Assembly (NCBI GenBank): GCA_003152875.1
Contig: PMBF01000009.1
Location: 75,213-117,747 of the forward strand
DNA: 42,535 bases
Direction: 5' to 3'
Origin: Ignavibacteriota bacterium
GTDB taxonomy: Bacteria > Bacteroidota > Ignavibacteria > UBA10030 > UBA6906
Positions 1-7,899 of this stretch are shown piece by piece. The number at the start of each line of letters is the position of its first letter. Position 1 is the first letter of the stretch. The position numbers and the translations under genes are program-made. Below the pieces are notes generated by a model. That model ran no database searches. It saw nothing but the letters and a program-made list of their open reading frames with translations, and was not told where the DNA came from.

Positions 1-302
1 ACAAACACGCGGGCATCGATCGTCTGGCGGAGCTCGCGCTCCAGCGCCCTGGCCTGCCGGTTGGTCAGTTTGAGGATGGGTGAGCGGCCGCCGATGCGGC
101 GGTAGTACTCCTGAACCCTTCCGGCCCGCCGGGAAGAGATCAGTTTCGCCAGGGGCCTGCGGAACAGAAACGCCATGGGCAGGTCGATGATGTCGGGGTC
201 ACAGAAGAGGTTGAACAGGAAGGGTTCAACGCTCTCCAGTGAGTCGGGACCACCCAGCTGCAACAGCACCACGCCTACCGGGGACTTCGTGTGCAGCGGC
301 AT
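1..302 (-). CDS. hemH: Ferrochelatase, N-terminal part (cut by window edge)
   Basis: Inserts ferrous iron into protoporphyrin IX, the last step of protohaem synthesis. About 100 N-terminal residues are visible. They contain the family signature [19 protein letters not shown] followed by DPDIIDLP, and later [11 protein letters not shown], all typical of ferrochelatase. I chose ATG at 302 because GGAG lies 6 nt upstream; an ATG at 314 is in frame but has AGGA directly abutting it. It follows hemE on the same strand after about 120 nt, consistent with the last visible gene of the haem operon. The C-terminal half, including the catalytic histidine region, lies outside the window, so intactness cannot be judged. 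Confidence 0.9.
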   Translation of the reverse strand, partial: MPLHTKSPVGVVLLQLGGPDSLESVEPFLFNLFCDPDIIDLPMAFLFRRPLAKLISSRRAGRVQEYYRRIGGRSPILKLTNRQARALERELRQTIDARVF

Positions 303-424
303 GCAAGGCTCCATTCCTGCTTCTCACTTCATCCGACTCACACCCGTCAATTGCGGGAGGCCGGCCCTCCGGAGCCCATCACCGCTCCGTGCGCCAGGGC
401 CCTTCCGGGCTCTCTCCGGAGGCA

Positions 425-1465
425 TCATCCCCTGTGGAACACGCCGCTCTCTTCTTTGACCGCATCGACCATCGCCCGCACATGGTCCACCGGCACGTCC
501 GGGAACACTCCGTGACCGAGATTGAACACATGACCTTCTCCTGCCCCGTATTTCGCGAGGATCGCGCGGACCTCCCGGCGGATGCAGCCCGGGGACCCGT
601 ACAGGAAGGAGGGGCTGAGGTTCCCCTGCACCGCGACCCGGTCGCCTATCAGGGCACGCACATCCGCGAGGTCCACCGCCCAGTCAACGCCGACCACGTC
701 TGCCCCGGTCTGCGCGATGTCGCGCAGCGCGTGGTTCGCCCCCTTGCAGAACACGATCACCGGCTGGCCGTCGCGGTGAAGCCTTGAGACGATGTTGAAG
801 ATCGGTTCGAGCGACCACTTCCTGAAATGATCGGGAGGGAGGACCCCTGCCCAGGTATCGAAGATCTGGAGCGCGTCGGCCCCCGCGGCCAGCTGGGCTT
901 CCAGGTACATCCTGACGCTCTCGGTCAGTTTGTCGATCAGCTCCCTGAGTGTTTCCGGATCGTCGAGCATCATCCGCATGACATGCTGATAGTCTCTGCT
1001 CCCTCCGCCTTCCACCATGTACGTGGCGAGAGTCCACGGTGAGCCGGAAAACCCGATGAGCGGCACGCGGCCCCGAAGGGCCCTCTTCGTCAGCTCGATG
1101 GCGTCGACGACATAGCGCAGTTTCTTCATGGGGTCGGGGACTCGAAGGGCTCCGACATCGTGCCGTGTCCGCACCGTCCGCGGAAACCGCGGCCCTTTCG
1201 ATTCCTCCATTTCAAACCCGAGCCCCATGGCCTCAGGCACCACCAGGATATCGGAAAAGATAATCGCCGCATCGACGCCGATCAGCTCCACGGGCTGCAC
1301 CGTCACCTCGGCTGCAAGCTCCGGCGTTCTGACCATCGTGAGAAAATCCGATCGCGAACGGAGTGCCCGGTATTCGGGAAGGTAACGCCCCGCCTGGCGC
1401 ATGATCCAGACAGGTGTGCGTTCGACGGGCTGCCGCTTGCAGGCCCGGAGGAACAGGTCGTTCAT
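425..1465 (-). CDS. hemE: Uroporphyrinogen decarboxylase
   Basis: Decarboxylates the four acetate side chains of uroporphyrinogen III to give coproporphyrinogen III, in the cytoplasm. The 346-residue length is normal for the family. The N-terminal signature IMRQAGRYLPEYR (about residues 22-34) contains the substrate-binding arginines, and FSDILVVPEAMG carries the conserved aspartate. The later GFSGSPWTLATYMVEGGGS and NLGHGVFPDVP motifs are also family hallmarks. Its ATG overlaps the hemD stop as ATGA (4 nt), so the two are probably translationally coupled. Confidence 0.97.
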   Translation of the reverse strand: MNDLFLRACKRQPVERTPVWIMRQAGRYLPEYRALRSRSDFLTMVRTPELAAEVTVQPVELIGVDAAIIFSDILVVPEAMGLGFEMEESKGPRFPRTVRTRHDVGALRVPDPMKKLRYVVDAIELTKRALRGRVPLIGFSGSPWTLATYMVEGGGSRDYQHVMRMMLDDPETLRELIDKLTESVRMYLEAQLAAGADALQIFDTWAGVLPPDHFRKWSLEPIFNIVSRLHRDGQPVIVFCKGANHALRDIAQTGADVVGVDWAVDLADVRALIGDRVAVQGNLSPSFLYGSPGCIRREVRAILAKYGAGEGHVFNLGHGVFPDVPVDHVRAMVDAVKEESGVFHRG

Positions 1466-2247
1466 GGGTTTCCGGCGAAATAATCGGCAATCGCATCGGC
1501 CAGTCCGCGCGCCGTGGATTCTGAGGCGATGATGGACGGCTCCCTCCCGACGGCCCGGACCGCCTCGGCCGTACTGGGTCCGATGACAGCAACGCGCGTC
1601 CGGGCAAGAATGTCCGAGGGCGCGCCCGACGGGATCGCTCCGGCGAAGCTGTTCACCGCCGAAGGGCTCGCAAATGTTACCACATCGATCTCACCCTGGG
1701 CAATCCTCCCCATCACCTCTTCTGCATCCCTGAGATCCGCATTCACCGTGCGGTAGACGGTCACATCCTCCACCGAAGCCCCGAGCCCCCGCAGACCCTC
1801 GATCAGCTCCCGCCTGCCCAGATCTCCCCGGGGGACCAGGATGTGCCGGCCGCGAACGCCGGTCTCTCTGAAGTGATCCAGGAGGGCTGCCGCGGAATAC
1901 TCCCCGGGAACATGCCGCACATGGAGCTTGATCCGCTCCAGCTCGGCTCCCGTCTTCCGTCCGACCGCCGCCATCTCGCAACGAGCCAGCAGATCGGGAG
2001 AGATCCCGACGGCAATGCACCGGTGGAGGAAGAATGTCACGGCATTGATGCTGGTAAAGACGATCAGATCGAAGCTCCCGAACCGGGCGAGGGCCGCATC
2101 GCATGCCTCCCAGGACTGGGGAGGGATAACCTGAATCGTCGGAAGGAATACCACCTGGGCACCATGCCGTTCCAGTGCGGCCTGAAGCTCGGCCGACTGC
2201 TCCCGCCGGCGGGTGATCAGAATTGTTTTATGGTGCAGAAGGGTCAA
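1462..2247 (-). CDS. hemD: Uroporphyrinogen-III synthase
   Basis: Cyclises hydroxymethylbilane to uroporphyrinogen III with inversion of ring D. The family is poorly conserved. The 261 residues nevertheless show the expected two-lobed pattern: ILITRRREQSAELQAALERHGA at the start, then FDLIVFTSINAV, then VVTFASPSAVNSF and VAVIGPSTAEAVRA. The last two are typical of the second lobe. The position between hemC and hemE supports the call. The start overlaps the hemC 3' end by 20 nt and the stop overlaps hemE by 4 nt. There is no strong Shine-Dalgarno site, so the exact start is less certain. Confidence 0.93.
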   Translation of the reverse strand: MTLLHHKTILITRRREQSAELQAALERHGAQVVFLPTIQVIPPQSWEACDAALARFGSFDLIVFTSINAVTFFLHRCIAVGISPDLLARCEMAAVGRKTGAELERIKLHVRHVPGEYSAAALLDHFRETGVRGRHILVPRGDLGRRELIEGLRGLGASVEDVTVYRTVNADLRDAEEVMGRIAQGEIDVVTFASPSAVNSFAGAIPSGAPSDILARTRVAVIGPSTAEAVRAVGREPSIIASESTARGLADAIADYFAGNP

Positions 2248-3199
2248 GAGGTATTCCCCGGATTTCCGTGAGGATCGTGCCCGCCCCCCGGGCGATCAGT
2301 TGTTCAGCCAGACCGGTCCCCAGGCAGATGGCATCTGCAGGGTCGCCTGCGGTTCGCCCCCGCACCATTCTGGATCCGTCAAGCGAGCCGACAACCGCGT
2401 CGAGGACCAGCCGCTCCCCCCCGGCCCTTCCCTCGATGCGGCCGTAAGTTCCGATCGGCACCTGACACCCGCCTTCCAGCCTCCGGAGGAAGGCTCTCTC
2501 CGCGGTCGTCCCCAGCAGGGTCTCCCTGTGCGTCAATCCCCCCGCAAGCAACCTCATCCGTTCGTCCCCCTCCCGGATCTCGATCCCGAGAGCTCCCTGC
2601 CCCACCGCCGGCAGAATGGTCCCCAGTGCCAGCGTCTCACCGATACGGTCCTCCCACCCCAGACGGACCACGCCCGCCCGGGCAAGCAGCATGCCGTGCC
2701 AGTCCGACTCCTCCAGCTTGCGCATGCGTGTCGCCAGATTGCCCCGGATTTCCGGGATGATCACATCGGGACGGATGGCGTACAGCTGGCACCTCCGGCG
2801 CAGGCTCCCCGTGGCAATGCGGGCCCCGGGCGGCTGTCCCGCAAGCGTACGCACCGTGTTCCGTGGATGCGGAATGAACACGTCGCGCGGGTCCTCCCGT
2901 TCGCACACACCACCGAGCGTGAGCCCCTCCGGCAGCTCGGTCGGAAGGTCCTTCAGGCTGTGTACCGCCAGGTCGATGCCGCCGGAAAGAAGTGCTTGCT
3001 CGATCTCCCTGGTGAAGAGACCCCGGTCGCCAATCAGGGAAAGCGGCGAGTCCAGCACTCTGTCGCCGGTGGTCTTGATGATCTCCATCGTCACCCGCAA
3101 CCCGGGAGTGAGCCGCTCCAGGGCGCGCTGGACCCACCGGGCCTGCCAGAGGGCGAGGTCGCTGCCCCGGGTACCGATCCGGACAGTCTCAGGATTCAT
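2228..3199 (-). CDS. hemC: Hydroxymethylbilane synthase (porphobilinogen deaminase)
   Basis: Polymerises four porphobilinogens into hydroxymethylbilane using a covalently attached dipyrromethane cofactor. The 323 residues show IGTRGSDLALWQA at the N-terminus and AVHSLKDLPTELP containing the catalytic aspartate (Asp84). The arginine-rich ATGSLRRRCQL and the cofactor-attachment loop LEGGCQVPIGTYG (Cys245) follow. All key residues seem intact. The start overlaps the hemA stop by 11 nt and the end overlaps hemD, which fits a tight operon. Confidence 0.97.
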   Translation of the reverse strand: MNPETVRIGTRGSDLALWQARWVQRALERLTPGLRVTMEIIKTTGDRVLDSPLSLIGDRGLFTREIEQALLSGGIDLAVHSLKDLPTELPEGLTLGGVCEREDPRDVFIPHPRNTVRTLAGQPPGARIATGSLRRRCQLYAIRPDVIIPEIRGNLATRMRKLEESDWHGMLLARAGVVRLGWEDRIGETLALGTILPAVGQGALGIEIREGDERMRLLAGGLTHRETLLGTTAERAFLRRLEGGCQVPIGTYGRIEGRAGGERLVLDAVVGSLDGSRMVRGRTAGDPADAICLGTGLAEQLIARGAGTILTEIRGIPLDPSAP

Positions 3200-4472
3200 G
3201 GGGTTCGCTGCCGTTGGAGGAGAGGCGGAACAGCTCGCGCAGAGCCAGGATGCGCGCCGCGGTATCCCGGTCGGTCTGTGCGTCGCCCTGCTTCAGGACC
3301 TCGGTGGGCCCGTGTAGGATCTTGTTCACAATCCGCCGCGTCACCAGCTCCACCAGATCGCGGTCTTCAGGCTTGAACCTGTTGATGTTCTTCTCGACCT
3401 CCTGCCGCCGGATTCCCTCGAGAGAATCGCGGAACTCCTGGATGGTCGGCCCCGCCTGAAGCCCGGCGGCCCAGCGGAAGAACTCCTCCGTCTCCTCCTG
3501 CACGATGGAGTCAACCCTCGGGAGCTCCGCCATCCGCCGCTCGAGGTTACGGTCCACAATCGAGCGGAGCGCATCCATGTCATACAGAAAGACGTTCTCG
3601 ATCTTCCTCGAGGCGGGATGGATATTGCGGGGGACGCCGATATCGATCAGAAACAGGGGATTGTTCGAGCGCCGCCTCATGACCTCGTGGACGTGCTCGG
3701 GCTGCACCACATAGGAGGGACTGCTCACGGAAGTGATGACGATATCGACCAGGTTGAGGGCCTCGTTCAGCTTCTCGTAGTCCACGACGGTCCCTCCCAG
3801 CTCCCGCGTCAGCGCCTCGGCCTTCTCCTTCGTCCTGTTTGCCACGTAGATGCGACCTATCTCCTTCCCGACAAGGTGCCTCATCGTCAGCTCGCCCGTC
3901 TCTCCTGCGCCAATCAGGAGCGCCGCCTTTTTCGAAAGGTCGGCGAAGATCTTGCTGGCAAGCTCGACGGCCGCATAACTCACCGACACCGCCCCCTCGC
4001 AAATGGAGGTCTCGGTCCGCGTTCTCTTCCCCACATGGAGCGTGGCCTGCATCAGGCGGTTCATAACCGGGCCCAGGGCGTTCATTTCCCTTGCGAGCTG
4101 GAACGCCTCCTTGACCTGGTTGAGGATCTGGATGTCGCCGATGACCTGCGAATCCGTGCCGGAGGCTACCCGGAAAAGGTGCGCTACCGCCGCGTCGCCG
4201 CTCGATTCGTAAAAGTGGCCGGGCCCGACCGCGCTTCCGGCATTCTTGAAGGCAATGAGAAAGGATTTGAGATCATCGTGGCTCACCGGGCCCTCACGAC
4301 CCAGGCCGTACACTTCGGTCCTGTTGCATGTCGACACCAGCATGCACTCGGCAAACCACCGCTCCTTCAGCGTGGTCATGGCCTGCCGGGTCTCGTCGGC
4401 CGACAGCCACATCCGTTCCCGGACGTCCACCTCCGCGGTGCGATGACTGATACCGATGGAAACGAGATTCAT
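3189..4472 (-). CDS. hemA: Glutamyl-tRNA reductase
   Basis: Reduces glutamyl-tRNA(Glu) to glutamate-1-semialdehyde with NADPH, the committed step of the C5 route to haem. The 427-residue product has SIGISHRTAEVDVRE at the N-terminus and the catalytic Cys49 in LVSTCNRTEVYG. The GVVIGDIQILNQVKEAF-like region reads SQVIGDIQILNQVKEA here. ALLIGAGETGELT is the NADPH-binding fold, followed by a C-terminal helical dimerisation domain. The open frame extends 43 codons upstream, but family alignment puts the start at MNLVSIG (4472). The gene lies 20 nt downstream of the ccsA-like gene. Confidence 0.96.
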   Translation of the reverse strand: MNLVSIGISHRTAEVDVRERMWLSADETRQAMTTLKERWFAECMLVSTCNRTEVYGLGREGPVSHDDLKSFLIAFKNAGSAVGPGHFYESSGDAAVAHLFRVASGTDSQVIGDIQILNQVKEAFQLAREMNALGPVMNRLMQATLHVGKRTRTETSICEGAVSVSYAAVELASKIFADLSKKAALLIGAGETGELTMRHLVGKEIGRIYVANRTKEKAEALTRELGGTVVDYEKLNEALNLVDIVITSVSSPSYVVQPEHVHEVMRRRSNNPLFLIDIGVPRNIHPASRKIENVFLYDMDALRSIVDRNLERRMAELPRVDSIVQEETEEFFRWAAGLQAGPTIQEFRDSLEGIRRQEVEKNINRFKPEDRDLVELVTRRIVNKILHGPTEVLKQGDAQTDRDTAARILALRELFRLSSNGSEPHES

Positions 4473-4492
4473 GACCGCCGCTCGCGCCTCTC

Positions 4493-5323
4493 TCAATGAA
4501 AGCTGTGGAAGCCGCTCAGGTACAGGTTGACGACGGTCATCGACAGGAAGACGAACCCGAACGCAACGAGCGAGATGATCATCATTTTCCTTCCCTGCCA
4601 TCCCAGCCTCCGCTTCGCGCTGAGGCCTGCGGCGTACATCACCCAGATCGCCAGCGTGCCGACCAGTTTCGGATCGAGGTACGAAAACTCCTTGAAGACG
4701 CGCGGGAGCCAGACGACCCCGATGATGATGGCAATGGTCAGACTGATGAACCCGAAGATCTCCGCCTTATGGCTCATGGCCTCAAGCATCTCCAGGTTCG
4801 GGAGGCGGTTGTAGATGAGCCCGAACTTTGTCGACTTGATCTCGTGGTACAGCATCAGATACAGGAAACCGTACACCGCCGACAGGGAGATCGCCGTGTA
4901 GCCAAGGAGGGCCGCCGAGACATGAAACCCCAGGACGAGGCTGTGCAGGTACTCGGGGATTTTGACGACGTCACGAAGGAAGAGCGACGAGGCCGTCTGA
5001 AAGGCGAGCGCGAGGATCAGGATGAAGAAGCCGGTGCTCCTGGTGCCGGTCCGCCATTCGATGTAGGTGTAGGCAACGGCGATCGCCGCTGCCAGAAGCG
5101 TCATGATTTCGTACACATTGGTGATCGGAGGATGGTCGAAGGCTGCGGTCCGGACCGCCAGGGAGACGGCATGCAGGCAGAGCGTGAACAACAGGACCGG
5201 CCGCTGCAGGCGCAGGGCGGCGGCCGAAGACCCGAAGAATGTCAGACCGTAGAGAAGAACGAGAACCGCATACAGGATCGGTAGAATGACCGTGAATGCG
5301 ATCACCAGAGGCATGAATTCCAT
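4493..5323 (-). CDS. CcsA/HemX-type cytochrome c assembly membrane protein
   Basis: Multi-spanning inner-membrane protein of the cytochrome c assembly (CcsA/HemX) family, 276 residues with about eight hydrophobic segments. Diagnostic stretches are FDHPPITNVYEIMTLLA, the haem-coordination-like histidines in LGFHVSAALLGYTA, and LEAMSHKAEIFGF. HemX-like members next to hemA influence glutamyl-tRNA reductase levels in some Gram-positive bacteria, whereas CcsA moves haem for cytochrome c maturation. The sequence alone does not separate these roles. The tryptophan-rich WWD motif of true CcsA was not evident, which leans towards HemX. It is the first gene of the haem operon. Confidence 0.88.
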   Translation of the reverse strand: MEFMPLVIAFTVILPILYAVLVLLYGLTFFGSSAAALRLQRPVLLFTLCLHAVSLAVRTAAFDHPPITNVYEIMTLLAAAIAVAYTYIEWRTGTRSTGFFILILALAFQTASSLFLRDVVKIPEYLHSLVLGFHVSAALLGYTAISLSAVYGFLYLMLYHEIKSTKFGLIYNRLPNLEMLEAMSHKAEIFGFISLTIAIIIGVVWLPRVFKEFSYLDPKLVGTLAIWVMYAAGLSAKRRLGWQGRKMMIISLVAFGFVFLSMTVVNLYLSGFHSFH

Positions 5324-5497
5324 AGAACACCGGACGAACCGTCAATCTTCTGCCCGACCGACTGGACACCCAGGGTGCGCTCACTCCCGCGCCTCCCCTC
5401 TTCCTCCTGCAACCCATGATATCCGCCGCGGCACACGCCTTGTACCCTGCCATGACTTCAGGGGGATGGGACAGCGATGGCAGGAAGGGCTTCATCC

Positions 5498-5526
5498 AAT
5501 ATAGCAATTCCGGGGGTAGGAAGAAA
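5498..5526 (-). promoter_or_regulatory. Possible promoter of the haem operon
   Basis: On the minus strand TTTCTT is followed after 17 nt by TATATT. The -10 matches the pattern seen at other promoters in this window, but the -35 is weak. The implied leader to the ccsA-like start is about 165 nt and holds no other gene. Confidence 0.3.
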
Positions 5527-5531
5527 GGCGG

Positions 5532-5561
5532 TTTGAATGCAAACGGGGGGATTCGTACATT
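5532..5561 (+). promoter_or_regulatory. Promoter of the CPXCG small-protein gene
   Basis: TTGAAT, 17 nt, TACATT. Read the Bacteroidota way it is TTTG, 20 nt, TACATTTC, one base off the -7 consensus TAnnTTTG. The predicted transcript start is near 5568, which gives a short leader to the ATG at 5594. Confidence 0.5.
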
Positions 5562-5593
5562 TCGCGACGTGTGCCAAAGCCAAGGAGGATCTC

Positions 5594-5779
5594 ATGGAAC
5601 TCGAGGCGACCTTTGTTTGCGCGTACTGCTTTCAGGTCAACACCATCATGGTCGATTCCACGGGCGGAGTGGATCAAGAGTATGTCGAAGACTGTCAGGT
5701 ATGCTGCCGGCCGAACCAACTCCGCATCACGATCGACGAAGAGCTCGAAACGGTGGATGTGAGCACGGAAGCGCCCTGA
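5594..5779 (+). CDS. Small cysteine-rich CPXCG-type zinc-ribbon protein
   Basis: A 61-residue protein with two cysteine pairs, FVCAYCFQVN and EDCQVCCRPNQ, spaced as in the CPXCG cysteine-rich family. This predicts one zinc ribbon; the cellular role of the family is unknown. The acidic tail follows ITIDEELET. The start at 5594 is set by a strong AAGGAGG site about 6 nt upstream. The frame is open 19 codons further up, but that extension overlaps the promoter. It converges with the GvpL/F-like gene, with 28 nt between the stops. Confidence 0.8.
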   Translation: MELEATFVCAYCFQVNTIMVDSTGGVDQEYVEDCQVCCRPNQLRITIDEELETVDVSTEAP

Positions 5780-5807
5780 CGTTCATGAACATCTCCCCCG
5801 GAGGATC

Positions 5808-6668
5808 TTACGGGGCGTCGCCCAGCGTTACTTTCTCGATATCGCCCCTGAGCGAGATCATCAGCTCCTGCAACAGGTATTGGTACTGCAGGTCCGTCAG
5901 GAGACGTACAAACCTCACCAGGATGCTGGGCCTGATCTCATAGGAAGCCTTGAGGATGGGCTTCCATTCGCCGGATGATCCGCTCTCCAGCGAGACGATC
6001 TGAAGGACTCTGGCATGATCGGCGATCGGCTCTATCTCCCGATGAATGGTTTCGGCCAGACGGTGCTGGCGGATCAGGATCCGTTCGAGAGTCCTGACAT
6101 CGATTCTCCCCGGGACCGGCCTGGTGGAATAGCTGTTGCGCTCCCGGTCGACTTCCCTTCTCTTCTCGGGAGTATCGTGCATCTGGAGTTCCATGAACCG
6201 CGCGTCCAGGACCGAGACCTCCACGGTCCACCACTTCGTCGCCCCGAGAAGCTGCAATGCCCTGACGGCCTGTTCCCTCTGGTTCTGGAGCCGGCGCTGG
6301 AGCCCTTTCCACCCGCACACGACGGTCCCGACCGGGAAGGGAAGCAGGGCACCGTGAAGGCGCAGGTCATTCAGGATGCTCTCATGGAGCCCCCGCAGCC
6401 GTATGGAATCCTGTTTGGACAGCAGGAGGTTGTCTTCCCGCCCGAGTGACACCACTTCCTGCGGCATCTGGCTCAGGTAATACCTTAGTCCTTCGGAATC
6501 CCAGGCAAAAACGAGGCTCCGGCCGTCGATCCCCCTCTCCTCCATGGAAAACGGGGCAGCCGCAGGCTTCTCTTCGGGTCCCAGTGTGCTGACCCCGTGA
6601 AGGTACAGACAGGCATCGGGGGGAACTTCAAAGGCACTCCTTGACACACTGAAATTGCGGAATGGCAC
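5808..6668 (-). CDS. GvpL/GvpF family gas-vesicle-type protein (orphan)
   Basis: About 286 residues. The central stretch HESILNDLRLHGALLPFP followed by VGTVV matches the GvpL/F core (family pattern: HExxL, then LPLRFGTVF). It is followed by a lysine/tryptophan-containing beta strand, then LAETIHREIEPIADHARV and a second ferredoxin-like half. In gas-vesicle gene clusters these proteins are accessory assembly or nucleation factors, but no gvpA, gvpN, gvpK or other vesicle gene is in this window. I chose GTG at 6668, which has GAGG 8 nt upstream. The in-frame TTG at 6725 falls inside the predicted -7 promoter element. GvpL/F assignment is by motif reading only. Confidence 0.68.
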   Translation of the reverse strand: MPFRNFSVSRSAFEVPPDACLYLHGVSTLGPEEKPAAAPFSMEERGIDGRSLVFAWDSEGLRYYLSQMPQEVVSLGREDNLLLSKQDSIRLRGLHESILNDLRLHGALLPFPVGTVVCGWKGLQRRLQNQREQAVRALQLLGATKWWTVEVSVLDARFMELQMHDTPEKRREVDRERNSYSTRPVPGRIDVRTLERILIRQHRLAETIHREIEPIADHARVLQIVSLESGSSGEWKPILKASYEIRPSILVRFVRLLTDLQYQYLLQELMISLRGDIEKVTLGDAP

Positions 6669-6722
6669 TGATGCGTCCTCGCATGTGTCAAATAGGGGCT
6701 CCTGGAACGTCTTCGCAACAGT

Positions 6723-6754
6723 CAAAGATAGCGAACCGTCCAGAGAACATCAAT
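6723..6754 (-). promoter_or_regulatory. Bacteroidota-type promoter of the GvpL/F-like gene
   Basis: The minus strand carries TATCTTTG, an exact match to the -7 consensus TAnnTTTG of the Bacteroidota primary sigma factor. TTGA lies 19 nt upstream, where TTTG is expected. The transcript would begin near 6717, which excludes the TTG start at 6725. Confidence 0.5.
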
Positions 6755-6817
6755 CCCGCTCCTTTTCGGGATCAGTACCGCCGGTGTCGCGGAGCACGTC
6801 CCGTTGCTTTTGCGGGA
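6753..6817. repeat. Two adjacent ATCCCG/CGGGAT hairpins
   Basis: Hairpin one (6753-6772) is ATCCCG, loop CTCCTTTT, CGGGAT. Hairpin two (6799-6817) is TCCCG, loop TTGCTTTTG, CGGGA. Both continue into a related right flank (TCAGTACCGC versus TCAATGCCGC), so they are diverged direct copies. They sit between two divergent genes, upstream of both. Confidence 0.7.
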
Positions 6818-6905
6818 TCAATGCCGCACGCTTGCGCCATGAACGAGTTTTAGGTATGTTGCGATATGCACTGACTCCTTTCCCACCTTCCCTGCATCGA
6901 ACCGA

Positions 6906-7523
6906 GTGAAGCGGCACGAATTCACACCCCTCTCCGACGACGAAGTGATCCGGACGGCTGCAGGAGGCGACCACGCGGCTTTCACCGAACTCGTCAGGAG
7001 GTATGAGCAGACCGTGTACCGGTTCTCTCTGAAGCTCTGCCGCGACCCCCGGACGGCCGAGGAGGTGCTGCAGGACACGTTTATCAATGTTTTCCGCAAG
7101 CTGAGGTCGTTCGACGGGAAATCGAAATTCAGCACGTGGCTGTACGCCATCGTGGCCAACAACTGTCTCATGAAGCGGCGGAAGCGGAAGCTGGAAGAGC
7201 TGGAGGAACCACTTGAGCTGCTCGACACCCCTCCCACGGACGGCGAGGGCCGGTATGCTCACCAGATAGCACGCTGGGAGGAGACGCCCGCTGACCTCAT
7301 GCTCAACAAGGAGTTGCGGACCGTTCTGGACGCCGCGATTCTGAAGCTCCCGGATCTCTACAGGGCGGTTTTCGTGCTCAGGGATGTGGAGGGAAAGACG
7401 ACCGAGGAAACGGGCGAGATTCTGGGGGTTTCACAGGAAGCGGTGAAGTCACGATTGCGCCGCGCCCGAAGCTTCCTGAGAGAGCAGCTCGATCCGTACA
7501 TGACGACACACAGGAGTGCCTGA
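6906..7523 (+). CDS. ECF-type RNA polymerase sigma factor
   Basis: A 205-residue sigma-70 family protein with only regions 2 and 4. Region 2 spans about residues 22-95 (FTELVRRYEQTVYRFSLKL, then AEEVLQDTFINVFRKL and FSTWLYAIVANN). Region 4 spans about 135-195 (LPDLYRAVFVLRDVEG, then EILGVSQEAVKSRLRRAR, the helix-turn-helix that contacts the -35 element). The start is GTG without a clear Shine-Dalgarno site; no better upstream start is in frame. The anti-sigma gene begins 2 nt after its stop, so the pair is co-translated. It directs polymerase to a stress- or envelope-type regulon not identifiable here. Confidence 0.95.
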   Translation: MKRHEFTPLSDDEVIRTAAGGDHAAFTELVRRYEQTVYRFSLKLCRDPRTAEEVLQDTFINVFRKLRSFDGKSKFSTWLYAIVANNCLMKRRKRKLEELEEPLELLDTPPTDGEGRYAHQIARWEETPADLMLNKELRTVLDAAILKLPDLYRAVFVLRDVEGKTTEETGEILGVSQEAVKSRLRRARSFLREQLDPYMTTHRSA

Positions 7524-7525
7524 CG

Positions 7526-7819
7526 ATGGAGTGCAAATGCAAGGATGTGTACCGGTTCATCTGCGATAATCTCGACCAGCCGGTAGATTCGCCCGAGTGT
7601 GCCGCCATGCGGAAACACATGGAGGGGTGCGAGGACTGCCGGGCCTACCTGGACTCCTTGAAACAGACAATAGCCCTCTACCGTACCGTTCCCGTCGAGA
7701 GTGTGCCAGAGGCCGTCCACCGCCGGCTGATGAACGCGCTCCAGGAATGCGTCGGTCCTGCCGCTGCCTCCCGTTCAAAAACGCCCCAAATCCCCCGACG
7801 GCCGAAACGAGGGGCCTGA
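7526..7819 (+). CDS. Soluble zinc-finger (ZAS-type) anti-sigma factor
   Basis: A 97-residue protein whose core MRKHMEGCEDCRAYL contains the Hx3Cx2C zinc-binding anti-sigma motif. Extra cysteines (CKC at 3-5, C13, C25) precede it. No hydrophobic segment is present, so it is cytoplasmic, unlike the membrane-anchored anti-sigmas controlled by proteolysis. Soluble ZAS proteins such as RsrA respond to thiol oxidation or metals, and a redox role is inferred, not shown. The position immediately after the ECF gene supports the partner assignment. Confidence 0.88.
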   Translation: MECKCKDVYRFICDNLDQPVDSPECAAMRKHMEGCEDCRAYLDSLKQTIALYRTVPVESVPEAVHRRLMNALQECVGPAAASRSKTPQIPRRPKRGA

Positions 7820-7899
7820 CCCTCTGTCCACCTGTCATCAGCCTCATCAGCTCAGCACTCCGCGGAAACGCCTCCCGTCTTCCCCGCGTGCACAACCGG

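Noticed and set aside
2213-3376. 387-codon plus-strand frame opposite hemC
   Set aside because: Antisense of a fully conserved hemC; composition is low-complexity and no ribosome-binding site precedes it.
6669-6725. Extended N-terminus of the GvpL/F-like protein from TTG at 6725
   Set aside because: The TTG is part of the predicted -7 promoter element TATCTTTG, and the family begins close to the GTG at 6668.
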